Source: JBBSVE01 sp038233815
GTDB taxonomy: Bacteria; Pseudomonadota; Alphaproteobacteria; Rhodobacterales; Rhodobacteraceae
Reading direction: 5' to 3'
Assembly (NCBI GenBank): GCA_038233815.1
Contig: JBBSVE010000096.1
Coordinates: 1 to 12,083, forward strand
DNA: 12,083 nt
A program made the translations under genes and the position numbers. The notes beneath the pieces were generated by a model. It ran no database searches and was not told the DNA's origin. It saw only the letters and a program-made list of their open reading frames with translations. Below are positions 1 through 6,422 of this stretch, piece after piece; positions within the stretch are counted from its first letter, which is position 1, and every line of letters starts with the position of its first letter.

Positions 1-983
1 ATCTGCAGGACCCCGCGCCAGGCCAGATGCACGGCATGGCCCTCCACCTCGTAGGCCTGCTCCATCAGCCGGTCCGCCTCCCCCAGCCCCGCCTCGTCGA
101 AGGAAAACATCTTGTGGAGCGCCAGTTGCCCAAGCGCCGTCGATTTCGTGGCGGTGGTGGCGATGCCAAGAACGTGCGGCACCAGACCGACCGTCCGCTC
201 GGACGCCTCCCAGGCCGCCTGGATCAGCACCTCCGACCCCGCGAGCGAGATGGCGGTTCCGACGAAGCGGCAGTCGCGGGTGAAGATCACACGGTCCGAG
301 GGGCAATGCACGACCTTGATGAACGCGAGGCAAATGCCGTCGTCTTCCACGACGCTGCAGGCAATCTCGAGGTCGCATGGCACGCCCGGGGCCATCGCGA
401 CGGTCGCGGACGTGAGGTGGCTGGAGATGTCCTGCGCGATCCGGGCGGCAATGATCTCGGCCACCACGGCGCTGCCGGTGCCGGACAGGTTGCCCGTGAC
501 GCAGCGGATCACGATAGGGGCTGTTCCCTGGGCTAAGGCGGGGATCTGCATGGCCCCGCCTGGGCGGCGCACGGAGTCGAGCCAGCGCCGGAAGGCCGGA
601 TCGCGCACCGCGACGCCCTCCAGCAGGTCGCCGCCTCCGGCGGGTTCGGGGACGGGCCGCACGGCGCCTGCGCGAAACGCGATCCAGTCGCGGTCGGCGA
701 CGACGATGGCATCATGCGGGGCGAGGGCCTTGCGCAGATCGACGAGCGCCTGCCGCAGGCTGCCCGCCGCCTGCGCGGGGCCCCGGTCGCTCCACAACCG
801 CTCCTCGATCCAGCGGCGGCCCCGGCGGTGGTCCGGCGACAGCGCGAGGAGCGCCATCAGCGCGCGCACCTTGTGGGGCCGGGGGGTAAGATCGTGCCCC
901 GCCATGCAGCGGACGTGAAAGGGTCCGTGAAGAGCGATCTCCACGACAGGGCCGGGCGCCGGGTCCTGCGCTGCCTCCCGCAT
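1..983 (-). CDS. SARP-type transcriptional regulator (winged helix, BTAD-like, TolB-like, TPR start), partial
   Basis: This is the N-terminal 327 residues of a leftward gene whose 3' end lies outside the window. Residues about 14-105 read as an OmpR/SARP-type winged helix, with RPHKVRALMALLAL at 35-48 and WIEERLW at 58-64. LLEGVAVRDPAFRRWL (120-135) is the motif that normally follows in BTAD-containing SARP proteins. Residues about 155-275 resemble the TolB-like domain of adenylate-cyclase/SARP proteins of Proteobacteria, and from about 285 the sequence looks like the start of TPR repeats. The ATG at 983 is the only usable start, because an in-frame TAA lies just upstream. A GAGGA sits only 3 nt before it, which is rather close. 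No signal peptide or membrane segment is visible, so it is probably a cytoplasmic regulator. It is divergent from the PAP2-like gene and is a candidate regulator of it (inference). Target and effector are unknown. Confidence 0.75.
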   Translation of the reverse strand, partial: MREAAQDPAPGPVVEIALHGPFHVRCMAGHDLTPRPHKVRALMALLALSPDHRRGRRWIEERLWSDRGPAQAAGSLRQALVDLRKALAPHDAIVVADRDWIAFRAGAVRPVPEPAGGGDLLEGVAVRDPAFRRWLDSVRRPGGAMQIPALAQGTAPIVIRCVTGNLSGTGSAVVAEIIAARIAQDISSHLTSATVAMAPGVPCDLEIACSVVEDDGICLAFIKVVHCPSDRVIFTRDCRFVGTAISLAGSEVLIQAAWEASERTVGLVPHVLGIATTATKSTALGQLALHKMFSFDEAGLGEADRLMEQAYEVEGHAVHLAWRGVLQ

Positions 984-1021
984 CCGTCCTCGATTCCAAG
1001 CCGACGACCGTTCACATGGTT

Positions 1022-1037
1022 AACACGAATCCGTGTT
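1022..1037. promoter_or_regulatory. Inverted repeat in the SARP/PAP2 divergent region
   Basis: AACACG and CGTGTT form a perfect 6-bp inverted repeat around a 4-nt spacer, 38 nt upstream of the SARP start codon. A TTGACG lies further upstream on the minus strand (1071-1076), so the repeat would fall near or just after a SARP transcription start. No matching -10 box was found, so the promoter is not secure. The repeat may be an operator (inference). The region 984-1174 contains nothing else that could be named. Confidence 0.3.
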
Positions 1038-1174
1038 CCCGCAAAGGGATCGGCTCCGCGTCCTTGCAAGCGTCAAATTACCGCGAAAGCGGGCGGGCGG
1101 GTGCGCAGGGCGCTGGACCGGATGCCACGGCCCGGTAGCTTCGGGTCAGTGGCGTCAAGGCAGGAGACTGACCG

Positions 1175-2266
1175 ATGGGTTCGCAAGGCTCTCAGGGATC
1201 GCAAGGGTCGCAGGGGTCGCAAGGCTCACAAGGTTCACAGGGTTCACAGGGTTCGCAAGGCTCGCAGGGGTTGCGGAGCGCGGGCGGGTCGTCGGGGACG
1301 GCGCTGTCCTTCGCGCTGGCCACCACGCGGGACGGGATCGCGGGGGCATGGACCGGGGCCGATGCGCCGCTGCTTGACCACGCCACGCCCGGCGGATGGG
1401 ATGCATTCCGGCGCACGCAGGACGGGCCGCAGGCGCTGGTGCTAGACCATGAGCTTTGCGCGCTGGTGGGTCTCGACCTCGCGGCCGCGGACGCGGGGGC
1501 CGTGACCTGCCGGGCGGCGGGCGGAGGGGAGGTGGTGCGCCTCCACCGGCCCGTCATCGACCGCGACTTTGTCGACGCGCAGCTTGCCCTGATGCGGAGC
1601 TACGCCGACCTCCGCATCGACCGGATGACCGAGATCGACGTGCAGAGCACCGATCTGCTGTCGTTCTTTGGCGCGCAGGTCCGGCTCGACGTGGTCTCCT
1701 CGCGCTGGTCGCTGGACCTGCTGCGCGCGGTTCTGCGGATGGTGGGGCGACTGGAGATGCGCCTGAAGCTGCATTTCGACGTGCCGCGGCCGATGAGCTT
1801 TTCGCAGGATATCCAGCCGGTGATCCAGACGCCGGGGCACGGGTCATGGCCCAGCGGCCATTCCACCGAAAGCTTCGCCGTGGCCACGGTGCTGTCGGCA
1901 TTGCTGGTGCAAGGGCCGGTGGACGGGGCGGCGCTGGTGGCCTCGCGTGCGCCGATGATGCGGCTGGCCGCGCGCATTGCCGCCAACCGCACCGTGGCGG
2001 GCGTGCATTTTCCCACCGACAGCATGGCGGGCGCCGTCCTTGGGATTGCGGTGGGCGAGATGGTCGCGAACTGGCTTTCGGGCAGCGTCTCGGCCACCCC
2101 GGTGCGGCGGTTCGACGGGGCGGGCTTCAGCGGCGACTTCGACCTCGACGCGCTGGAAGCGGTGTTGCCCGCCACCGGATCGCTCACCTTTTCCGACGCC
2201 CCGCCGCCGTTCCTCGCTCACCTCTGGCAGGTGGCGCGCGCCGAATGGGCGGAGTGGTCGCCCTGA
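1175..2266 (+). CDS. PAP2-superfamily protein (phosphatase / vanadium-haloperoxidase-like) with N-terminal GSQ tract
   Basis: This 363-residue protein carries the complete three-part PAP2/vanadium haloperoxidase signature. K198 and R205-P206 give KX6RP, PSGH lies at 226-229, and R272, H278 and D282 give RX5HXXXD. In this superfamily these residues bind phosphate or vanadate, and the two histidines serve catalysis and covalent or metal binding. Helices are moderately hydrophobic, but there are no clear membrane spans and no signal peptide, which favours the soluble haloperoxidase-like branch over membrane lipid phosphatases. Substrate and halide use cannot be read from sequence. Residues 2-31 are ten perfect Gly-Ser-Gln triplets, followed by a short Gly/Ser-rich linker and a fold-like region from about residue 42. 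AGGAG at 1162-1166 lies 8 nt before the ATG and supports this start. The gene is divergent from the SARP regulator and converges on the S8 protease with a 9-nt gap. Confidence 0.8.
   Translation: MGSQGSQGSQGSQGSQGSQGSQGSQGSQGSQGLRSAGGSSGTALSFALATTRDGIAGAWTGADAPLLDHATPGGWDAFRRTQDGPQALVLDHELCALVGLDLAAADAGAVTCRAAGGGEVVRLHRPVIDRDFVDAQLALMRSYADLRIDRMTEIDVQSTDLLSFFGAQVRLDVVSSRWSLDLLRAVLRMVGRLEMRLKLHFDVPRPMSFSQDIQPVIQTPGHGSWPSGHSTESFAVATVLSALLVQGPVDGAALVASRAPMMRLAARIAANRTVAGVHFPTDSMAGAVLGIAVGEMVANWLSGSVSATPVRRFDGAGFSGDFDLDALEAVLPATGSLTFSDAPPPFLAHLWQVARAEWAEWSP
1178..1267 (+). repeat. Ten tandem 9-nt units encoding Gly-Ser-Gln
   Basis: Ten consecutive codon triplets all translate to Gly-Ser-Gln. The DNA units are not identical: Gly uses ggt, ggc, gga and ggg, Ser uses tcg, tct and tca, and Gln uses caa and cag. 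All differences are synonymous. The tract has Gly-X-Y periodicity like collagen-like bacterial tails, although it lacks proline. Confidence 0.9.
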
Positions 2267-2283
2267 GGCTACCGCTCAGGGCG
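2259..2283. terminator. Probable bidirectional terminator hairpin between convergent genes
   Basis: Arms CGCCCTGAG and CTCAGGGCG pair perfectly over 9 bp around a 7-nt loop. The TGA of the PAP2-like gene (2264-2266) lies in the left arm. The TGA of the protease gene, read on the minus strand (2276-2278), lies in the right arm. No U-tract follows on either side, so it is not a textbook intrinsic terminator. The position between converging genes and the stem strength support a shared terminator or RNA 3'-end stabiliser. Confidence 0.55.
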
Positions 2284-4318
2284 CGATGACCCCCGCACCC
2301 TGCCGGGGCACGAAGACGGGTGCGCCCGGTGCGCCCCGCTCCGCGATGAGACGGGCCAGTTCCTGCGGATCGGGCTGATCCTGCACCCCGCCCGTCGCCC
2401 AGATCTCCGCCAGCGCGCGGGTGACGCGGGCGGCGGCGACGGAGGTGCCGTCGAGGGTCCGTCCCGCCCCCGAGTGGGTGCCCGCGCCGACCACGCCGCG
2501 AAGGGCGGGACCCCGGTCGGCAATGGCCGCGAGCGATGGCGCGGGACGGGTCCAGGGTGCGCCTTCGGCAGAATACGGGCTCGGCGCGCCCGTGTCGCCC
2601 CGCGCCGCCCCGACGCATAGCATCGCAGGGCTGGGCGCGGTCACGAAGCTTGAATGCGTGCCCGCCCGGGTGATCGGGCAGCCGGGTCCGGGGCGGACGA
2701 AGGCGGCGGCCCCGGTGTCCCATGCATGCGCCAGCGGATGATCGAGCCGCGACTGGCGGCCGTTGGGTCGGTAATCGCGGGGCGTATCGCCGCGCTGCAC
2801 CTCGATCCGGACGGTCATCGCGCGTGCGGCTGACAGGGCGATCCGCCATGCGCCGAAGGGTGCCCGCATCCGGCCCGCCTCCGCCAGTGTCGGTGCCGCG
2901 GCAAGGACCAGATGCGCGGGGGTGAGCGTCCCCGGCGCGGTTATCCGGGGGCCGATATGGTAGAGCCGCCCCACGGGCGCGCCGAACGGGCCATGGACCG
3001 TGCGCCACGCGTTGGCAGGCAACGGGCCAAGGGGCTGTTCCGCGCCGCCGGGGCATGTGATGGCCATCGACAGGGCGCCGAGGTCCGCCCCGGCATCGGA
3101 CCGGATCTCCAGATAGGAGGCCGCGCGGTCATCGGGCTGGAGCCGCCAGTCGATTCGCTGCGCCGCACCCGGGATCAGATCCATCCGCGCCGCCTGCCGG
3201 TTGAGCCGGTCGTTCCCGAACGCAAGGACGACGCGGGCCACCCGGCCGGTCCGGGCCTGCCATGCGCCAAGACGTCGCGCGATCTGAGCCTCGATCGCCT
3301 TGGTGCCGTCCTTCGGTCCGGCGAAGGTCGCGAAGGAGATGTTGATGACCACCGGCGCCATGCCCCCGATTCGCGCCGCCTTGTGCAAAATCCAGGCGAC
3401 GCCGCGCACGATCATCGGCTCAAGCTCCACGCCTGACGTGTGGTCCACCGCCTCGGACGGCAACTGCACGGCGAGGAGCGGCCAGCGGGAGGCCTCGCCT
3501 TCGCCGTCCGGGTCGGCACCTGCCGCCGTATCCATAATATGCGTGCCGTGGCTGAAACCGTATTCAGAGGACCGGTGCGCCCCCGACTCCAGCAACTGGC
3601 GATTCAGCGCGCGGTAAATCTTGCCCTCCTCCAGCCGGGGACCGAGCGCCAGCAACGCGTCGATCTCCGCCCCTTGCAGCACCTGACCGGCGAGCGTGTA
3701 GGACGGCCCGAACAGCGGATGCGGCACGGTCCGGAAGGCTTGAAGCCAGACCGCATGGAACCGGGTGCGCAGGAGGCCGCCATCCCGGCGGCAGAAGCGG
3801 CGGTGGAGAAAGCCGATCCCGTCGTCGATGACCGCCACGAGCGGCGCGGGATGGGACCGCAGGATCGCGGCCCGCGGGCCCGACATCGGCGATGCGTCCG
3901 GCTCGGGCCGCAGCGGTGGGATGGCGGGAGGACCGTCTGTCCTGCGATCAGTCGGCTTGCCGTCCGGCGTGGGCTCGACGATGCGGACTGGGCGGGCGCG
4001 GTCGAACACCTCCAGCACGTCCACCAGCCGGTCCGGCAGATCCTCGTCGCGCCAGTAGAGCGTGAAGGGCTCGCACCAGGCCGCGCGCTGGCCTTCGGGA
4101 TCGAGGGCTTCCGCATCCTCGGGTGCAACGACGGCGAGGCCTTGGCGCAGCGCCCCGGCGAGGCGCGCGAAGCCCTTGGCGCGGCCCGCGGCATCGGGGA
4201 TCAGGCGGACCGTTCCCGAATGGAGCCGCGGCCCCTCGGGCGGGCTCACGCAGTCGGCGAAATGGAGATAGGGGCTGGTGGCAGGTGGCAGGGCCTCGGG
4301 GTCGGGTCCGGTGGTCAT
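2276..4318 (-). CDS. Subtilisin-family (S8) serine protease, probably intracellular
   Basis: The product is a 680-residue S8 peptidase with a full triad: D165 in VAVIDDG, H257 in SHGTH and S626 in DGTSVAAA. The probable oxyanion-hole Asn is N369 in LAFGND. An N-terminal domain of about 155 residues, ending in a Pro-rich linker (about 115-150), precedes the catalytic core. About 255 residues separate N369 from S626, far more than in plain subtilisins. Part of this insertion (about 385-560) looks like a beta-sandwich insert. No signal peptide, pro-region motif or membrane segment is visible, so cytoplasmic action is inferred. The ATG at 4318 is preferred over a TTG at 4381 because AGGGGAG lies 6 nt before it, while the TTG has no ribosome site. 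The substrate is unknown. It converges on the PAP2-like gene and is divergent from the kinase gene. Confidence 0.88.
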   Translation of the reverse strand: MTTGPDPEALPPATSPYLHFADCVSPPEGPRLHSGTVRLIPDAAGRAKGFARLAGALRQGLAVVAPEDAEALDPEGQRAAWCEPFTLYWRDEDLPDRLVDVLEVFDRARPVRIVEPTPDGKPTDRRTDGPPAIPPLRPEPDASPMSGPRAAILRSHPAPLVAVIDDGIGFLHRRFCRRDGGLLRTRFHAVWLQAFRTVPHPLFGPSYTLAGQVLQGAEIDALLALGPRLEEGKIYRALNRQLLESGAHRSSEYGFSHGTHIMDTAAGADPDGEGEASRWPLLAVQLPSEAVDHTSGVELEPMIVRGVAWILHKAARIGGMAPVVINISFATFAGPKDGTKAIEAQIARRLGAWQARTGRVARVVLAFGNDRLNRQAARMDLIPGAAQRIDWRLQPDDRAASYLEIRSDAGADLGALSMAITCPGGAEQPLGPLPANAWRTVHGPFGAPVGRLYHIGPRITAPGTLTPAHLVLAAAPTLAEAGRMRAPFGAWRIALSAARAMTVRIEVQRGDTPRDYRPNGRQSRLDHPLAHAWDTGAAAFVRPGPGCPITRAGTHSSFVTAPSPAMLCVGAARGDTGAPSPYSAEGAPWTRPAPSLAAIADRGPALRGVVGAGTHSGAGRTLDGTSVAAARVTRALAEIWATGGVQDQPDPQELARLIAERGAPGAPVFVPRQGAGVIAP

Positions 4319-4324
4319 CGCGCG

Positions 4325-4331
4325 CTCCCCT
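4325..4331 (-). promoter_or_regulatory. Ribosome binding site that sets the protease start
   Basis: AGGGGAG on the minus strand lies 6 nt before the ATG at 4318. It favours this start over the in-frame TTG 63 nt upstream. Confidence 0.65.
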
Positions 4332-4351
4332 GGATTCGTCGCTGCAGGGCC

Positions 4352-4381
4352 AGTATCGGCGTCCGGAACCGGCCGGGTCAA
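4352..4381 (-). promoter_or_regulatory. Candidate sigma70-type promoter of the protease gene
   Basis: On the minus strand TTGACC (4376-4381) and GATACT (4352-4357) are separated by 18 nt, giving a predicted leader of about 30 nt before the ATG. The -35 element overlaps the left arm of the inverted repeat at 4377-4401, which could therefore act as an operator. Based on consensus matching only. Confidence 0.4.
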
Positions 4382-4401
4382 ACCCGGCGACGGGGTTTGA
4401 C
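4377..4401. promoter_or_regulatory. Perfect 9-bp inverted repeat between protease and kinase genes
   Basis: GTCAAACCC and GGGTTTGAC are perfectly complementary across a 7-nt spacer, midway in the divergent region (4319-4477). Each arm carries an outward-facing TTGAC, so the arms can overlap the -35 elements of both divergent promoters. A second TTGACG faces the kinase at 4417-4422. It is either a dimeric operator or a chance hairpin from paired -35 boxes. No good -10 was found for the kinase direction. Confidence 0.4.
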
Positions 4402-4477
4402 GCTTGTTTCACGGGCTTGACGGGGCGCGCCTGCGGGGGGCAACAGTCAGACGGCGCGGCGCGGCGGGAGGGGTGCG

Positions 4478-5089
4478 ATGCAAGATGATCCGGTCGATGC
4501 ATTGGCAGCACGGATCGCGGCGCTTCCCGGTTCGCGCAGGCTCATCGGCATCGCGGCCCCGCCCGGCGCAGGCAAGTCGACGCTGGCCGATGCGCTGGCC
4601 GACAGGCTGCCCGGCGCGGTGGTGGTGCCGATGGACGGCTTCCATCTCGACAACGCCCTGCTTGCCCCGCGCGGGCTTCTGGCGCGCAAGGGCGCACCGG
4701 AGACGTTCGACGCGGACGGGTTCGTGGCGATGATGGAGCGGCTGCGCGCGGGAGGCGAGGTCGTGATCCCGGTCTTCGACCGCACCCGCGATCTGGCACT
4801 GGCGGGCGCGCGGGTGGTTCCGGCGACGGCCCCGGTGCTGCTGGTGGAGGGCAACTACCTGCTGATGCGTGACGCTCCGTGGGACCGGCTCGGGGCGCTG
4901 TTCGACCTGACGGTGTGGCTCGACGTGCCGATGGCGGTGCTGGAGGCGCGGCTCATCGCGCGCTGGACGGCGCTCGGGCTGGACGATGGCGCCGCGAAGG
5001 CGCGGGCGTTGGGTAACGACATCCCGAACGCCCGCCGCGTGGTGGCAGGATCACGGGCGGCGGCTGTGGTCCTGCGCCAGACCGTCTGA
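4478..5089 (+). CDS. P-loop kinase of the uridine kinase/phosphoribulokinase fold (FrcK/YggC-like)
   Basis: The 203-residue protein is a small phosphotransferase of the nucleoside/sugar kinase group. The Walker A loop is PPGAGKST (28-35). MDGFHLDN (52-59) is the acidic substrate/Mg motif typical of this fold, RKGAPETFD (70-78) matches the pantothenate kinase/PRK-like signature, and LLVEGNYLL (121-129) is the Walker B-like strand. RW at 162-163 and NDIPNARRV (180-188) fit the C-terminal part seen in FrcK/YggC-type proteins. The family is usually annotated as nucleoside/nucleotide kinase, and its substrate is often unproven; a sugar is plausible. GGGAGGGG at 4466-4473 supports the ATG. The gene stands alone on the plus strand, divergent from the protease, and its last 39 bases overlap the antisense 3' end of allA. 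No functional link to ureide breakdown is visible. Confidence 0.8.
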   Translation: MQDDPVDALAARIAALPGSRRLIGIAAPPGAGKSTLADALADRLPGAVVVPMDGFHLDNALLAPRGLLARKGAPETFDADGFVAMMERLRAGGEVVIPVFDRTRDLALAGARVVPATAPVLLVEGNYLLMRDAPWDRLGALFDLTVWLDVPMAVLEARLIARWTALGLDDGAAKARALGNDIPNARRVVAGSRAAAVVLRQTV

Positions 5090-5584
5090 TCCGGGCGCGG
5101 GCGCGGTGACGGTCCACGGCGCGTCGAAGCGATGCTCCTCAAGGTTCTGGTCGGGATCGTCCATCGCCGCCACCTGGTCCAGCACCGCGAACAGACCCGG
5201 CGCGTGGAGCGGGGTGAGCACCCCATGCCAGACGCCGCGATGCAGGTTCACGCCCTGCGCGCCCGAGGTCACGAACGCACGCGGCGTGGCCTCCAGGTCG
5301 GTCGCGACCACCACGAGGAACGGCCATTCGTGCATCGGCAGGAAGGCCTGCGAGCCGGAGGGATGACGCTCGATCAGCTCCAGCCGGTAAGGCAGGCGGC
5401 GCGGTTCGGCGAGAAAGACCGAGAGCCCTGTTCGCCCCGCGATGTCGATCCGCGCGCGGTCGTGGAAGCGGGCGCAAAGGCCCCCGTTGATCCATCGGTC
5501 CGGGGGGCCCGATGCCTCCAGCACATCGCCGAACAGGGCGAAGGCCTCGGCGCTCAAGGGTTCCGTGACAATTACGCGCGTCAT
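5051..5584 (-). CDS. allA: Ureidoglycolate lyase (glyoxylate- and urea-forming)
   Basis: AllA splits (S)-ureidoglycolate into glyoxylate and urea, the last step of the pathway encoded here. The 177-residue product shows the family blocks ERHPSGSQAFLPM (72-84) and GVNLHRGVWHGVL (111-123), which line the active site of this cupin-like enzyme, plus a conserved acidic end, DQNLEEHRF (145-153). It has about 20 residues more than the E. coli protein, as a low-complexity C-terminal tail. The start codon overlaps the allE stop as ATGA, implying translational coupling. A much longer in-frame reading upstream (to 5848) is antisense-type junk within allE. The gene ends convergently inside the kinase gene, overlapping it by 39 bases. 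Confidence 0.92.
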   Translation of the reverse strand: MTRVIVTEPLSAEAFALFGDVLEASGPPDRWINGGLCARFHDRARIDIAGRTGLSVFLAEPRRLPYRLELIERHPSGSQAFLPMHEWPFLVVVATDLEATPRAFVTSGAQGVNLHRGVWHGVLTPLHAPGLFAVLDQVAAMDDPDQNLEEHRFDAPWTVTAPAPGSDGLAQDHSRRP

Positions 5585-6411
5585 CGGGGTCCGGCTCCGA
5601 ACAGGCGGGCATGGCGGTTGATGTCCTTGTAAAGCAGGTAGCGGAACGGACCGGGGCCTGCCGCCGTGCAGGCCTGGGGGCAGAACGCGCGGAGCCACAT
5701 GAAATCGCCCGGCCCCACCTCCACCCAGTCGCGGTTGAGGCGGTAAACGGCCTTGCCCTCCAGCACGTAGAGCCCGTGCTCCATCACGTGCGTCTCCTCG
5801 AACGGGATCGAGCCGCCGGGCTGGAAGGTCACGATGTTGACCTGACAATCGTGGCGCAGATCGTCGTTCGCGATGAAGCGGGTGGTGGCCCAGCGCCCGT
5901 CGGTGTCCGGCATTGCGGTGGGGGCGATGTCGCGTTCGTTGGTCACGAACGGCTCGGGGGCGGGGAGACCCGGTGCGGGCTCGTAGAGCTTTCGGATCCA
6001 GTGCAGGCGGGCGGGTGCGCTGCTCTCATTGTGCAGCGTCCAGTCGCAGCCGGGGGGCAGGAACGCATAACCGCCGGGGTCCATCGCATGGGCCGTGCCC
6101 GCGATGGTGAGCGTCACGCCCCCCTCGGTCACGAACAGGATACCCTCGGCGCGGGGCTCGGGCTCGGGGCTGTCGGAGCCGCCGTCGGGATCGATCTGGA
6201 GGATATATTGCGAGAACGTCTCGGCAAAGCCCGACATCGGGCGGGCGATGATCCAGGCGCGAGTATGCGCCCAGCCGGGCAACTGAGACGTTACGATGTC
6301 CGTCATCACCCCGCGGGGGATCACGGCATAGGCCTCGGTGAAGACCGCGCGGCCGGCATGGAGGGCGGTCTGTGGCGGCAGGGTGTCGAGGGGGCCGGCA
6401 TAGGGGCTCAT
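5581..6411 (-). CDS. allE: (S)-ureidoglycine aminohydrolase, bicupin
   Basis: This enzyme (YlbA/UGlyAH) releases ammonia from (S)-ureidoglycine to give (S)-ureidoglycolate, the substrate of AllA. The 276-residue protein has two cupin domains. The C-terminal one carries the Mn-binding set E206, H208 and H212 in ETHVMEH, and Q246 in CPQAC, the same spacing as in characterised enzymes. VMEHGLYVLEGKAVYRL and FRYLLYKDINRH are highly typical. I chose ATG 6411 because a GAG lies 6 nt before it and the protein then begins like its relatives. A GTG at 6426 would overlap the puuE-uraD stop as GTGA but has no ribosome site; it would add five residues. The gene is second in the leftward operon, and its stop overlaps the allA start. 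Confidence 0.93.
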   Translation of the reverse strand: MSPYAGPLDTLPPQTALHAGRAVFTEAYAVIPRGVMTDIVTSQLPGWAHTRAWIIARPMSGFAETFSQYILQIDPDGGSDSPEPEPRAEGILFVTEGGVTLTIAGTAHAMDPGGYAFLPPGCDWTLHNESSAPARLHWIRKLYEPAPGLPAPEPFVTNERDIAPTAMPDTDGRWATTRFIANDDLRHDCQVNIVTFQPGGSIPFEETHVMEHGLYVLEGKAVYRLNRDWVEVGPGDFMWLRAFCPQACTAAGPGPFRYLLYKDINRHARLFGAGPR

Positions 6412-6422
6412 GGCGGTCTCTT

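Noticed and set aside
112..918. Long plus-strand open frame opposite the SARP gene
   Set aside because: It is low-complexity (Arg/Ser/Pro/Ala-rich), matches no family, and the minus-strand frame shows clear domain motifs.
1178..1267. CRISPR-like or satellite repeat
   Set aside because: The 9-nt units are in frame, without spacers, and inside a coding region.
1192..1557. Minus-strand frame with repeated Cys-Glu-Pro
   Set aside because: It is only the complement of the Gly-Ser-Gln repeat of the PAP2-like gene and has no ribosome site or further domain.
3440..4420. Plus-strand open frame of 326 codons opposite the protease
   Set aside because: Arg/Gly-rich composition typical of antisense frames in GC-rich DNA; the protease triad on the other strand is decisive.
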